Shown here: positions 18,401 through 27,023 of the stretch, piece after piece
How positions within the stretch are numbered: the stretch's first letter is position 1
Layout of the letters: the number at the start of each line of letters is the position of its first letter
Assembly (NCBI RefSeq): GCF_000242455.2
Contig: NC_019892.1
Span: 9,434,744-9,498,743, forward strand
Length of the DNA stretch: 64,000 nucleotides
Direction of reading: 5' to 3'
Source: Singulisphaera acidiphila DSM 18658
GTDB lineage: Bacteria > Planctomycetota > Planctomycetia > Isosphaerales > Isosphaeraceae
Translations under genes and position numbers: made by a program
The notes under the pieces: model-generated
What the model was told of the DNA's origin: nothing
The model's database searches: none
Seen by the model: the letters and a program-made list of their open reading frames with translations, nothing else

Positions 18401-19024
18401 TTTCCAGGACGAGGCCGGCCTCAGCGTGATGACCGCCGGCTTGCCGAGCTTGAAGACGATCGGTCGACCCTGAATCCCAAGCTCGCGTGAATGAACGTCG
18501 ACATACGCCAGCTCGTCCGGGGAGACGGCGTCGATCACGGCCAGGCCATCGGGCCCGGTCGTTACCGAAGTGAGTTCAGCGACGACGTCCGGCACCACCG
18601 TGAAGTGCGACCTGAGCCGCTCGGGGAGCACCCGGACACCGCTCAACGGTTGACCGTCCGGCCCCTCGACACGAACTTCAGCCTTGCCGGGAGGCTGCAA
18701 GACGATCCGGACCGGCTCATCCGCCTTCGGCAAAGCCTCCGGGAACCGGGTCACCGAGACGCGAAAGCCCGGCTTCACCCCCCAGAGAATCAGCGCCCGC
18801 TGCGGGTGATGATCGCCCGCCAGGGCCGTCGGCCGATCGAGTGTGAACCGCCCGTCCTCGGCCGACTTCACATGCGCGACGATCGGCGGATTGTAGCTCG
18901 GCAGGCCCACGAGGATCAGGTCGGCACCGGCCACCGGCTCCCCTCCAGGGCCGACGACCGTGCCCGTCAAAGGCGTCGTCGGAACCTGCGCGAGCACGAT
19001 CCAGACCAGAGGCGTCATGAACAT
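15497..19024 (-). CDS. Large exported protein with repeated carboxypeptidase-regulatory-like domains
   Basis: The protein has 1175 residues and a short hydrophobic export signal (MTPLVWIVLAQV). The first 750 residues contain about six regulatory-like or Ig-like beta modules, each with the G-x-V-x-x-x-G-G-x-P-V pattern: GTVVGPGGEPVAGADLIL, GQVVNEAGQAVPGALV, GRVLGPGGTPLADLLV and GRIIDRDGKPVPGAVV. The last 400 residues switch to an Ala/Leu-rich helical solenoid (ARPILLEGQKVVAALPKE, RARRVLETIGDTG), resembling TPR. Such proteins are common in Isosphaeraceae and probably sit in the periplasm or on the surface. It starts at ATG 19024 or 19018. Divergence from an ECF gene suggests co-regulation. Confidence 0.75.
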   Translation of the reverse strand: MFMTPLVWIVLAQVPTTPLTGTVVGPGGEPVAGADLILVGLPSYNPPIVAHVKSAEDGRFTLDRPTALAGDHHPQRALILWGVKPGFRVSVTRFPEALPKADEPVRIVLQPPGKAEVRVEGPDGQPLSGVRVLPERLRSHFTVVPDVVAELTSVTTGPDGLAVIDAVSPDELAYVDVHSRELGIQGRPIVFKLGKPAVITLRPASSWKGRLSAVDLKNARGWRVQAWTRVGGAPNTEPETTGYVRTTTDDEGRFVLAPIAVGSLQLDLKPPGDLPVVVDLPRSLIVREGREDLVVDIPLKKPVTVTGLFLERGTGKPVPGVSVTLIYIGANRNGSLNVKTDEKGRYTFQSLPGQVRVGHFTLPSTHVLAPSQGWEDFTVPEPPKVIELATREALPAAPPLRGQVVNEAGQAVPGALVQASWMLTGGRGSSGGGIQVKTDDKGDFVLEGLGPDSTVTITAKLRNRQSKSPLTVQAGETNPVTVAIAPTPVLAVAGRVLGPGGTPLADLLVKVQFRVARDNSPGHTEQARFEDNLEIRTGPDGTFRTPKELERKASEFRVEVTAPGFFPARTAWVPLPETDLLTLPDLTLKRSRGVRVVTGRIIDRDGKPVPGAVVSQAGDGPIWTSTKADADGRFRLAGVSNGAALIFAEVPEFRFGGAIVGGEADPVEIRLARVTEPPIANLKTLPSPLPRAEERALARELLGPLLPLARSGSLGTLSASVVPALARVDPGPVLEMIENRVLAEPTNVLIQVALSQFEDDPALAIATVEADLDPGTRALCWLALEDFRPAPDRALRENLLERALVDARLAAPTAQKVSLLGQVADRWLERGEIERARPILLEGQKVVAALPKETWFSESEEFACVLAAIDLPAATALFERRGRTNVSPTDAATLSRYNSQAASRLASIDPAEAERLIAPPSPGFYNRPWIVLKAARTMAKLDLPRARRVLETIGDTGMAASSALVPFGLGRIADGLARSNPVEARRLLDEAYDGLRKIAVKGNQGLGQGSVANLMAELLPVVERLDPERLAERIWLVAASRAPSVLEPDARGLEGTFALAMLVARYDRAIADVIATPELERLSDLLINSNARYNAANATIFKSLAVYDPRAIVSMIRTLPDAARKPPLKADTWTAASLEAQLRLAAALILGFPNEARPREAGRTGDTPLLYRCDD

Positions 19025-19268
19025 TCGTGAGGCCCTCTATAGCAATCGGCGGTGAAGTGGGGGAGCCTGTCGCCTCAACCCGGGCCGCAGCTCCATCCAT
19101 TGATGGTACGCTGACTTCTCAATGAGGCCAAGCACGTAGTCGGCCTGATCCTGGACTCCTGTCGCGGGAAGAGACCAAATCCGTGCTTTTGATCCCAAAT
19201 CGTTGGAATCGCCCACCTGTTTCCCGGCACTATGTCATTAAGAAGCAAGAGCACGAGGGGAACGACCG
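19025..19268. promoter_or_regulatory. Divergent promoter region of the sigma factor and large exported proteins
   Basis: The 244 bases separate two genes transcribed away from each other and so must hold promoters for both. I could not place -35/-10 elements with confidence. A GAGGGG ribosome site for the sigma factor lies just before its ATG. Confidence 0.45.
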
Positions 19269-21062
19269 ATGGGCGAATCGACCGACGGCATTGTCTTGAA
19301 GCACCTTCAAACCCTCTACAGCGTCGGGGCAATCGGAGGCCTGTCGGACGGCCAGCTCGGGGACCGGGTCCACACCGGGGGGGACGACACTGCCGAGGCC
19401 GCCTTCACGATCCTGGCCGAGCGGCACGGACCAATGGTCCTCCGGATCTGCCGGCAAATGCTCAGCGATCGCCACGAGGCCGAGGATGCGTTTCAGGCCA
19501 CCTTCCTCGTCCTCGCCCGCAAAGCCCATGCGATCCGCAACCGAGACTCGGTGGCCGGCTGGCTCCACGGCGTTGCCCGACGCGTTGCGCTGAGGGCCAA
19601 AGCCGACGCCGCCCGGCGGCAGATCAAGGAACGCCGGGCCGCAACCCTGGCCGTCGGCCGTTCGCCTGAAAACAACGAGGGCCAGAGCGAATCCTGGCCG
19701 GAACTCCACGAGGAGATCGCCCGGCTGCCGGAGCGATACCGCGAGCCGGTCGTGCTCTGCTATCTCGAAGGGCTGACCACCGAAGCGGCCTCGCAACGAC
19801 TCGGCTGCCCCAAAGGAACGGTCCTCTCCCGGCTCTCACGGGCGAAGGAACGGTTACGGCGGAGCTTGACCCGGCGCGGGGTCGTGATCCCCGCCGGCAT
19901 GCTGGCGGTGGAGTGGAGCTCGGACATCGCGTTGGCAATACCGACGACTTTGCTCGAGACGACAGTGCGCGCGTCCTTGAATTTCACGGCGCGACAGGCG
20001 GCCGGGGCCTCGCTGGCCTCGACAACCGCAGTCGGCCTGGCACGGGGGGTACTTTACGCCATGACTCTCTCGCAATGGAAAACTTTCGGCGCGGCGACTC
20101 TCGCCTGCATCTTCACCCTGGGAGGCCTGCAAGCCTTCGCTCAGTTCGGCGGGATCGGCGTGGCCGACGAGGCCTCCACGGTCAAGCCAGCCGCCGACGA
20201 TCGGCAGGCGGCCCTGAGCCAATCGGTGGCCAAAATCCAGGCCGAGCTGGACGAGGCGAACCGGCGGAATGCCGAGTTGCAAAAGCAGTTGCAAGCGATC
20301 CAGACCGAGTTGAAGACGTTGCAGACCGGCCCGACCTCGGCCCCAACCAAAGAAGCCAAACCGAAGGGGCTGGCCGACAAAGCCGCTGAGGCGGCTGAAC
20401 CGCAAGGCCGGGACATCACAAACGGCAGTTCACCAAACTTCAGACACAGACGTTCAGACGAATTCATTTTCATGATTTCTCGGTTAGGAGACAAGTTCAA
20501 AACCTTTAACACCAGGACGGGCAGGACCAGTTCGCTCGAGTTGCCCGCCTCGAAGGAATTCCCACTCGAGATCACGCCGTTGACCGATGTGCAAGCAGCG
20601 GCATTCAAGCTAAAAGGCCAGAGAATTACACAACTTTTCGCCTCCAATTCCCTCGAAGGCCCTTGGTTCACTCAGGACCTGCGTGAACCCGTCAACGGCA
20701 CGGTTTCACCAATCATCAGAGACCATCAAATTTCATATCATGTTGGCCGTTATGTCTACACCTTCAGCTCCATCGCAAAGCGGTGGGCCATCCTAGAACT
20801 TCCCGAGGGGAAACAATTCAGGCTGGACAATAGCAACCCAATTTCCTTCGTAGGGGACGACCACATTTACACCTTCGACGTTTTCAATGGCGAGTGGAAA
20901 GACCTCAACATAAAGGCCATCTTCGACGCTCCTGACAACAAAGGACCGGACGACGCCAAGTTGCCCCTGCCTCAAACTCGCCTTTCCCCTCAATCGGCTC
21001 CGAGCCTCCCGAATCAACTTCCCTCTCTGGATGCTTCCGGGTCCAGGCCAGCCGGGCCTTAA
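19269..21062 (+). CDS. ECF sigma factor fused to a transmembrane and extracytoplasmic domain
   Basis: This 597-residue protein is read from ATG 19269 behind GAGGGG. Residues about 42-115 are sigma region 2 (MLSDRHEAEDAFQATFLVLA, SVAGWLHGVARRVALRA). Residues about 145-200 are region 4 (LPERYREPVVLCYLEG, LGCPKGTVLSRLSRAKERL). A single transmembrane helix follows at about 270-292 (FGAATLACIFTLGGLQAFAQ). A coiled coil comes next (AKIQAELDEANRRNAELQKQ), then a beta-rich 230-residue tail with FIFMISRLGDKFKTFN and YVYTFSSIAKRWAIL. This architecture suits a sigma factor kept at the membrane until the tail senses something or is cut. It is probably its own regulator, as no anti-sigma gene is adjacent. 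Confidence 0.85.
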   Translation: MGESTDGIVLKHLQTLYSVGAIGGLSDGQLGDRVHTGGDDTAEAAFTILAERHGPMVLRICRQMLSDRHEAEDAFQATFLVLARKAHAIRNRDSVAGWLHGVARRVALRAKADAARRQIKERRAATLAVGRSPENNEGQSESWPELHEEIARLPERYREPVVLCYLEGLTTEAASQRLGCPKGTVLSRLSRAKERLRRSLTRRGVVIPAGMLAVEWSSDIALAIPTTLLETTVRASLNFTARQAAGASLASTTAVGLARGVLYAMTLSQWKTFGAATLACIFTLGGLQAFAQFGGIGVADEASTVKPAADDRQAALSQSVAKIQAELDEANRRNAELQKQLQAIQTELKTLQTGPTSAPTKEAKPKGLADKAAEAAEPQGRDITNGSSPNFRHRRSDEFIFMISRLGDKFKTFNTRTGRTSSLELPASKEFPLEITPLTDVQAAAFKLKGQRITQLFASNSLEGPWFTQDLREPVNGTVSPIIRDHQISYHVGRYVYTFSSIAKRWAILELPEGKQFRLDNSNPISFVGDDHIYTFDVFNGEWKDLNIKAIFDAPDNKGPDDAKLPLPQTRLSPQSAPSLPNQLPSLDASGSRPAGP

Positions 21063-21453
21063 CTTCAATCACCCTAAAACACAAGCTTCAACCGGCCGTC
21101 CCTCAAGGTAGGAGCAGGCTCAAGCTTACCCTACGAAGAAAAGGTACAGTAGGCTGCCACACACAAAAATTACATCATATCAAAATTCAAAACACATGAC
21201 AATTTTTCCTGTCAGGCGACTCAGCCTCTGGATGCTCATTGCCCGAATTGCATGAGATCACCGGCGGAGAGTACGATAGAAACGCGAAGCGGGCACCGGT
21301 GACTCTCAACAGCCGTTCAAGGAATCGGACTGGGTGGCTGGCAAAATGAGGGCCCGGGCAAAGGGTCTCGTTCTCTTCAGATGCCTGATGACGACGTCAG
21401 AAGAGGCGTAAGGGACGAGACAAGACTCCCGCATAGCCCGGAATTCTCGCCTC
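21063..21453. other. Intergenic region before xseA
   Basis: The 391 bases include an AT-rich central part (about 21150-21215), which is a likely promoter zone for the xseA transcript. There is no recognisable gene, RNA or strong terminator. The longest frame, leftward and overlapping xseA, is a shadow. Confidence 0.5.
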
Positions 21454-22623
21454 ATGACCAGGATGACGCTGTTTGACCCGGACGACGACCTCGCCGGGGC
21501 TCCGCTCGAAACGGTCTCGGAGCTCACAGGGCGGATCAAGACGACCCTGGAGCGCGGGTTCGCCGAGGTCGCGGTGCGGGCCGAGGTCTCTAACGTCGCG
21601 CGGCCGAGGTCGGGGCATATCTACCTCGTACTCAAGGACGACGGCGCCCAGGTGCGTGCGGTGCTCTGGAAGACCGAGGCCCAGCGGCTCGTCTTCGACC
21701 TGGTCGACGGCCTGGCGGTCACGGTTTGGGGCAAGCTGGCGGTCTACGCACCCCGGGGCGAATACCAGGTCACGATCCGCAAGATTGAGCCCGAGGGGAT
21801 CGGGGCGCTCGAGCTGGCGTTCCGCCAAACAGTGGCCCGGCTCGCGGCCGAGGGCCTGTTTGACCCCGAGCGGAAGCGCCCCCTGCCTCGGTTCCCGCGA
21901 CGGATCGTGGTCGTCACCAGCCCGAGCGGCGCGGCGGTCCGCGACCTGCTGCAAGTCATCAGCCGGCGATGGCGGGCCTCCGACATCCTGATCGCACCGG
22001 CACGGGTCCAAGGCGCCGGCGCGGCCGAAGAGGTCGCCGAGGCGATCGCCCTGGCCAACCGAGTCGCCGGCGCTGACCTGGTCATCCTCGCCCGAGGGGG
22101 CGGGAGCCTCGAGGACCTCTGGGCGTTCAACGAGGAAATCGTGGCGCGAGCCATCGTCGGCTCCGCCCTGCCGGTCATGACGGCCATCGGCCACGAGGTC
22201 GACCTCACAATCGCCGACCTCGCCGCCGACCGCCGCGCCCTGACGCCGAGCGAAGCGGGCGAGCTCTGCGTGCCCGATGCGCTCGAGATTCGCCGAACCC
22301 TCAGCCGCCTGGCGGAACGGATCGCCTTGTCGGGCCGGATCCGACTCCAAGAGGCGCGTTCCCGGGTCGAGGCTGCCTCGAAGGGACTCGACCGGGCCAT
22401 GCGCCGCGACCTCGATGGCCGCCGGCACCGGCTCGGCCGGTTGGTCACCGCGCTCGAGGCCCTCAGTCCCCTCGCCGTCCTCGCCCGCGGCTATAGCCTG
22501 ACGTTCCAGGCCGACGGCGTCAGCCTGGTGCGATCGGCCGACGACGTCCAGGTCGGCGACCTCCTGCATACCCGGCTCGCTTCGGGCCCACCCATCACCA
22601 GCCGCGTCGAACGGAGATCCTGA
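21454..22623 (+). CDS. xseA: Exodeoxyribonuclease VII large subunit
   Basis: This is the catalytic subunit of ExoVII, which degrades single-stranded DNA to oligonucleotides and acts in mismatch and other repair. The 389-residue protein has the N-terminal OB fold (AEVSNVARPRSGHIYLVLKD, VTVWGKLAVYAPRGEYQ). The catalytic domain has VVVTSPSGAAVRDLLQV, the GGGS signature in DLVILARGGGSLEDLWAFNE and the IGHEVDLTIADLAADRRA block. The C-terminal coiled coil is shorter than in E. coli XseA (456 residues). The stop is two bases before xseB, so the subunits are translated together. The start at ATG 21454 or 21463 is uncertain. Confidence 0.95.
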   Translation: MTRMTLFDPDDDLAGAPLETVSELTGRIKTTLERGFAEVAVRAEVSNVARPRSGHIYLVLKDDGAQVRAVLWKTEAQRLVFDLVDGLAVTVWGKLAVYAPRGEYQVTIRKIEPEGIGALELAFRQTVARLAAEGLFDPERKRPLPRFPRRIVVVTSPSGAAVRDLLQVISRRWRASDILIAPARVQGAGAAEEVAEAIALANRVAGADLVILARGGGSLEDLWAFNEEIVARAIVGSALPVMTAIGHEVDLTIADLAADRRALTPSEAGELCVPDALEIRRTLSRLAERIALSGRIRLQEARSRVEAASKGLDRAMRRDLDGRRHRLGRLVTALEALSPLAVLARGYSLTFQADGVSLVRSADDVQVGDLLHTRLASGPPITSRVERRS

Positions 22624-22625
22624 TC

Positions 22626-22895
22626 GTGAGCGAGGAACCCGAGTTGGATTTCGAGACCGCCCTGAACGAGCTCGAGCAGATCGTCGACAACCTCGAAGCT
22701 GGCGAGCCCGCCCTGGCCGAGGCCCTGGCCAAGTACGAACGGGGAATCCACCTCCTGACCCGCTGCCAGGGCCTGCTCGACGGCGCCGATCGAACGGTCG
22801 CCCTGCTCTCGGGCGTCGACGCCAACGGCCAACCCCTGACCACCCCCTTCGACACCACGGCCACCGCTGACCGACCAACCTCCTCAACCCCCTAA
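22626..22895 (+). CDS. xseB: Exodeoxyribonuclease VII small subunit
   Basis: This 89-residue protein starts at GTG 22626, directly behind xseA. It carries the two-helix XseB pattern: LDFETALNELEQIVDNLEAG, then LAEALAKYERGIHLLTRCQG. The acidic DFETAL...LE..V..LE motif is characteristic. The tail after about residue 65 (Thr/Pro-rich) is longer than in many homologues and probably disordered. Several copies bind each XseA subunit. A rho-independent terminator follows at once. Confidence 0.92.
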   Translation: MSEEPELDFETALNELEQIVDNLEAGEPALAEALAKYERGIHLLTRCQGLLDGADRTVALLSGVDANGQPLTTPFDTTATADRPTSSTP

Positions 22896-22938
22896 ATCCC
22901 CAAGCTTAACGACGAAATTCCGTTCTCACCCCCCTCTC

Positions 22939-22960
22939 ACTTTGCGTTGCAAAGTTTTTT
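22939..22960 (+). terminator. Rho-independent terminator after xseB
   Basis: ACTTTGC-GTT-GCAAAGT forms a perfect 7-bp stem with a 3-base loop, followed by five more T residues. It ends the xseAB transcript and argues that the prenyl synthase has its own promoter. It also argues against starting that gene at the GTT/ATG codons inside the hairpin. Confidence 0.7.
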
Positions 22961-23100
22961 ACGGAGCCATGTGGACAATCTCGAAGAGTTTGTCAACAAT
23001 GAGCACTGTCCGGTTAGTGGCCCCCGTGGTGGGATGTTCAGGGGTGCGCATGGACGGCGTGCCGCCCCGCCATCGGCTCGCTGCTCGAAATCACTTGCCC

Positions 23101-24021
23101 ATGATGACTTCCAGGTCCATCGAGAGTTCTCCGCCCGCCTCGTTTATCGAGGAGGCTCGGCGCCAAGTCGACGAAGCACTAAGGCGTTACCTGCCGGCCA
23201 GCGAGGACGCGGGCGCCCTCTGCCCCCCTCGGCTCTCCGAGGCGATGCGATACAGCGTGCTTGGCGGCGGCAAGCGACTCCGGCCGATCCTCTGCCTGCT
23301 GGCTGCCGAGGCCTGCGGAGCCGATCCTTCGGCCGCGTTACCCGCGGCCTGCGCTCTTGAGCTCGTGCACACTTATTCACTGATCCACGACGACCTGCCG
23401 GCGATGGACGACGACGACTTGAGGCGTGGGCGACCGACCTGCCACAAGGCGTTCGACGAGGCGACGGCGGTCCTGGCGGGGGATGGTCTCCTGACTCTCG
23501 CCTTCGAGATCCTGGCCCAGCACGTCCGGCCCGCCGAAGCGGCGGTGGCCTGCGTGCAGGCACTGGCCGAAGGGGCGGGGCCGAGTGGTATGGTCGGGGG
23601 CCAGATGGCCGACCTCGAGGCGGAAGGGCGGAACGACCCGAGCCTTGAGGCCCTCGAATCGATCCACCGGCGCAAGACAGGGGCCCTGCTCCGTGCCTCG
23701 CTCCGCATGGGGGGCCTGGTCGCCGGCGCGGATGAGACGAGCCTGCACGCCCTCAATATTTATGGAGGTGCGGTGGGCCTGGCCTTCCAAATCATTGATG
23801 ACCTGCTTGACGTCCAAGGGGACGAAACCAAGCTGGGCAAGCGGGTCGGTAAAGATTCCGGGTTAGGGAAATGGACTTATCCCGGTTTATTAGGAATCGA
23901 GGGGAGTCGCCAGCGAGCCAAGCAACTGGCCGATGAGGCTGTCGCGGCTCTGGCCCCCCTGGGTGCAAGCGGTGATCGGTTGCGGGCGTTGGCCCTGGAT
24001 CTTTTGGAAAGGGACTGCTGA
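23101..24021 (+). CDS. ispA: Polyprenyl diphosphate synthase (farnesyl/geranylgeranyl type)
   Basis: It condenses isopentenyl diphosphate with allylic diphosphates in the cytosol to make C15-C20 isoprenoid precursors. From ATG 23101 it has 306 residues, close to the usual 295-300. The longer frame starts within the terminator and adds a Val/Arg-rich stretch not seen in the family. The first aspartate-rich motif is in LIHDDLPAMDDDDLRRGRPT and the second in FQIIDDLLDVQGDETKLGK; GGGKRLRP binds isopentenyl diphosphate. The two residues between Asp pairs in the first motif fit the bacterial short-chain type; chain length was not determined. Its stop overlaps the ATG of dxs (TGATG), so both pathway steps are coupled. 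Confidence 0.9.
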   Translation: MMTSRSIESSPPASFIEEARRQVDEALRRYLPASEDAGALCPPRLSEAMRYSVLGGGKRLRPILCLLAAEACGADPSAALPAACALELVHTYSLIHDDLPAMDDDDLRRGRPTCHKAFDEATAVLAGDGLLTLAFEILAQHVRPAEAAVACVQALAEGAGPSGMVGGQMADLEAEGRNDPSLEALESIHRRKTGALLRASLRMGGLVAGADETSLHALNIYGGAVGLAFQIIDDLLDVQGDETKLGKRVGKDSGLGKWTYPGLLGIEGSRQRAKQLADEAVAALAPLGASGDRLRALALDLLERDC

Positions 24022-25952
24022 TGAGCAGCACGATGTTGCCCAAGATCGAGTCGCCGGCCGACCTACACTCGCTCTCCGAGAAGGACCTCGAGAGGCTGGC
24101 GGCGGAGATGCGCGAGGAGTTGATCGGCATCGTCGGCCGACGCTCCGCCCACTTCGCGAGTAACCTTGGCGTGGTCGAGCTCTGCCTGGCCCTCCATCTG
24201 GCGTTCGACTTTTCCCAGGACCGCCTGATCTGGGATACCGGACATCAGATCTATCCGCATAAGCTGATCACCGGCCGCGCGGCCGAGCTGCACTCGATCC
24301 GGACCAAGGGGGGCCTGATGGGCTACCCCAACCCGGCGGAGAGTCTTTACGACCTGTTCATGACCGGCCACGCCGGCTGCGCTCCGTCGACGGCCCTGGG
24401 GCTGAAGGCGGGGGACGATCTGGTCGGCCACCCTGAGCGGCACTCGGTCGCGGTCATCGGCGACGGCGCGTTCCCCTCGGGCATCGTCTTCGAGGCTCTG
24501 AACAACGCCGGGGGACTCCGCAAGAAATTCCTGGTCGTCCTGAACGACAATCAGATGTCGATCTGCCCGCGAGTCGGCGGCCTGGGCTACTACTTCGACA
24601 AAGCCCGAATGACGCCGATGTACAGCGACTGGAACCGACGGGTCCGCAAGCTCCTGCCGTCGATCCCGCTGGTCGGCGACCAGGCTGATCGCTGGCTCCA
24701 GCAGATGAAGGACGCGATCAAGGCCTCGGTCCACGGCGGCATGCTCTTCGAAGAGCTCGGCTTCACCTACATCGGCCCGATCGACGGCCACGACCTCAAG
24801 ACCTTGCGGACGTACCTCGAGAAGGTCAAGGCGATGGACGGCCCGGTCCTGCTCCACGTCCTGACCGACAAGGGGCACGGGTTCGAGCCGGCCGTCAAAG
24901 ACCCGGTCAAGTACCACGCCCCCGCCCCCTTCCAGCGGGTCGAGGATGGGATCATCCCGCTCAAGACGTCGACGCACAAGGCGTTCACCGACGCCGTCAG
25001 CGCGGCCCTCTTCGCCGCCATGGAGCGCGACCCGAAGGTGGCCGTCCTGACCGCCGCGATGTGCGAGGGGAACAAGCTTCAAAAGATCCGCGAGGTCTTC
25101 CCCGACCGGTTCTTCGACACCGGGATCTGCGAAAGCCACGCCGTCGCCTTCGCCGCTGGAATGGCCAAGGCCGGGGCCCGGCCGGTCGTCGACATCTACA
25201 GCACATTCCTCCAGCGTTCCTACGACCAGATCTTCCAGGAAGTCTCGCTCCAGAACCTGCCGGTCATCTTCACGCTCGACCGGGCGGGCTTGGTCGGGTC
25301 TGACGGGCCGACGCATCACGGGTCTTATGACCTGGCCTACATGCGGATGTTCCCGAACATGGTCGTCATGGCCCCGGGCGACGAGAAAGACGTCGCCCCC
25401 ATGATCGAGTTCGCGCTCGGGCACAACGCGCCGGTCTCGATTCGCTACCCCAAGGCGAACCTGGAGACGATCGAGCGCGAGGCCCAGCCGATCGAGCTGG
25501 GACAGGCTGAAGTCCTCGAGTGGGAGACCGACGGGATCTTCCTGGCCTGCGGAACCCTGGTCAGCTCCTGCCTCCGGGCGGCCGAGCGGCTCCGGCAGCA
25601 GTACGGCCTCCGGATCGGCGTGGTCAATGCCCGGTTCGCCAAGCCGCTCGACAAGACGGTCGTGCTCAAGGCGGTCGAGGAATGCGGCTTCGTCCTCACC
25701 GTTGAGGAAGGGTGCCTGGCGGGCGGCTTCGGCTCGGCAGTCCTCGAGGTGGCGAGCGACGCCGGCCTCTCGACGGCCAACGTCCGGCGGCTCGGCCTAC
25801 CCGACCACTACATCCTCCACGCCGAGCGGGACGAGCAGCTCGCCGAGGTCGGCCTCGACGTCGACGGAATCGCCCGTGCCGCGCTCGAACTGGCCCGCGC
25901 AGCCGGCCTACCGGCCGTGCTCGCCGAGAACGGCCAGGCCTGCGCCACCTGA
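24021..25952 (+). CDS. dxs: 1-deoxy-D-xylulose-5-phosphate synthase
   Basis: This is the first enzyme of the MEP pathway: it joins pyruvate and glyceraldehyde-3-phosphate using thiamine diphosphate. At 643 residues it has the usual length (about 620). It has DTGHQIYPHKLITGR at the start, GDGA at about 148 with NDN at 175-177 for the cofactor, and THKAFTDAVSAALFAAMERD with TGICESHAVAFAAGMA in the pyrimidine domain. The C-terminal transketolase domain contains RFAKPLDK. The loop after MTGHA reads GCAPSTALGL instead of the common SSTSISAGLG, and the segment after MSI is also divergent, so it belongs to an unusual subgroup. It follows the prenyl synthase in translational coupling. Confidence 0.93.
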   Translation: MSSTMLPKIESPADLHSLSEKDLERLAAEMREELIGIVGRRSAHFASNLGVVELCLALHLAFDFSQDRLIWDTGHQIYPHKLITGRAAELHSIRTKGGLMGYPNPAESLYDLFMTGHAGCAPSTALGLKAGDDLVGHPERHSVAVIGDGAFPSGIVFEALNNAGGLRKKFLVVLNDNQMSICPRVGGLGYYFDKARMTPMYSDWNRRVRKLLPSIPLVGDQADRWLQQMKDAIKASVHGGMLFEELGFTYIGPIDGHDLKTLRTYLEKVKAMDGPVLLHVLTDKGHGFEPAVKDPVKYHAPAPFQRVEDGIIPLKTSTHKAFTDAVSAALFAAMERDPKVAVLTAAMCEGNKLQKIREVFPDRFFDTGICESHAVAFAAGMAKAGARPVVDIYSTFLQRSYDQIFQEVSLQNLPVIFTLDRAGLVGSDGPTHHGSYDLAYMRMFPNMVVMAPGDEKDVAPMIEFALGHNAPVSIRYPKANLETIEREAQPIELGQAEVLEWETDGIFLACGTLVSSCLRAAERLRQQYGLRIGVVNARFAKPLDKTVVLKAVEECGFVLTVEEGCLAGGFGSAVLEVASDAGLSTANVRRLGLPDHYILHAERDEQLAEVGLDVDGIARAALELARAAGLPAVLAENGQACAT

Positions 25953-26016
25953 CAACCACCGACCACCGGCCAGGGGCTCCTCTTCTCCGTAAACGGGCAA
26001 AATAAAGGCCATTCTT

Positions 26017-26928
26017 ATGGGGAATCACGCCTCCTCGCCGGGAACGACTGCGAGCCCCTTGCCCTTGCCCGCGTTGAACGTGGTGATTCTGGGCAACGGC
26101 ACCAAGCCGGAGGTCCACACCGAGGCCAAGCGCCTGGCCAACGCGGTTGAGCGGCATCCGACGCTCCACCTGATCGGCCTCGACCTGGCGCCCGACACCG
26201 ACCTGTCCGGCCTCTCGGCCGACGTGGCCCTAGTGCTGGGCGGCGACGGGACCGTTTTGCACACCGCCCGGCGCATGGGCGATCGGCCCACGCCGGTGCT
26301 CGGCATCAACGTGGGCCGGCTCGGCTTCCTGGCAGAGCTGACCCCGGCCGCGTTCCTGGAACGGCTCGGCGACCTGGCCGAGCGGCGGTACACGGTCGAG
26401 AACCTGATGACCCTGACCTGCACGCTGGCGCCCCGGTCGGGCCCGATCCGGGAGTTCCGCGGCCTCAACGACGTCGTGCTCCGCGCCGCGCCGGTCTTCC
26501 ACCTCCTCGAGATCGGCCTCTCGATCGACGGCGAGAGCGTCATGACCTACCGAGGCGACGGCCTGATCCTCGCTACCCCGGTCGGCTCGACGGGGCACAG
26601 CCTCTCGGCGGGGGGGCCGATCCTCCCGCCAAATGCTCACATGTTCGTCGTCACCCCGCTCTGCGCCCACACCCTGACCCAGCGCCCGCTGGTCGACAGC
26701 ACCCACAAGGTCTACGAGATGATCCCGTTGGCCACCGGGGTCGCGACCGTCCTGGTCATCGACGGCCAGGTGCAGATCCCGGTGAGCAGCGGCGACCGCG
26801 TGATCGTTCGTCGCGGCCTGACCCCGTTCCCGATGGTCCGCCTCCCCGGCCACAGCTTCTACCGCACCCTCCGCGACAAGCTCGGCTGGGGCGCCGCCCC
26901 CCCCGGTGACCGAGGGGTCCACCCCTAG
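26017..26928 (+). CDS. nadK: NAD kinase
   Basis: It phosphorylates NAD+ to NADP+ in the cytosol. The 303-residue length is typical. Signature motifs are GGDGT at about 75-79 (VALVLGGDGTVLHTAR), LGINVGRLGFLAEL, GLNDVVLRAAP, the TYRGDGLILATPVGSTGHSL block and LVIDGQVQIPVSSGDRV. It lies 64 bases after dxs, same strand, so it probably shares that transcript, linking NADPH supply with an NADPH-using isoprenoid pathway. A strong hairpin follows. The C-terminus after YRTLRDKLGW is a short Gly/Pro tail. Confidence 0.93.
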   Translation: MGNHASSPGTTASPLPLPALNVVILGNGTKPEVHTEAKRLANAVERHPTLHLIGLDLAPDTDLSGLSADVALVLGGDGTVLHTARRMGDRPTPVLGINVGRLGFLAELTPAAFLERLGDLAERRYTVENLMTLTCTLAPRSGPIREFRGLNDVVLRAAPVFHLLEIGLSIDGESVMTYRGDGLILATPVGSTGHSLSAGGPILPPNAHMFVVTPLCAHTLTQRPLVDSTHKVYEMIPLATGVATVLVIDGQVQIPVSSGDRVIVRRGLTPFPMVRLPGHSFYRTLRDKLGWGAAPPGDRGVHP

Positions 26929-26942
26929 TCATCCCCAAGGCT

Positions 26943-26995
26943 CTCTCCTCCCCCCTGGAACGGCGGGACGCCCACGGTCCCAGGGGGGAGGAGAG
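26943..26995. terminator. Strong hairpin between convergent nadK and AsmA-like genes
   Basis: Perfect 16-base arms CTCTCCTCCCCCCTGG (26943-26958) and CCAGGGGGGAGGAGAG (26980-26995) surround a 21-base loop. It lies between the two facing stop codons and could end transcription from both sides. There is no T-run on the plus strand, so it may act with rho or simply protect 3' ends. Confidence 0.7.
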
Positions 26996-27023
26996 GGGAT
27001 CTACTCGCCTCTGAGTGGCGATG

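Noticed and set aside
24063..25424. Minus-strand frame of 453 codons opposite dxs
   Set aside because: Shadow of dxs; no start signal and no recognisable domain.
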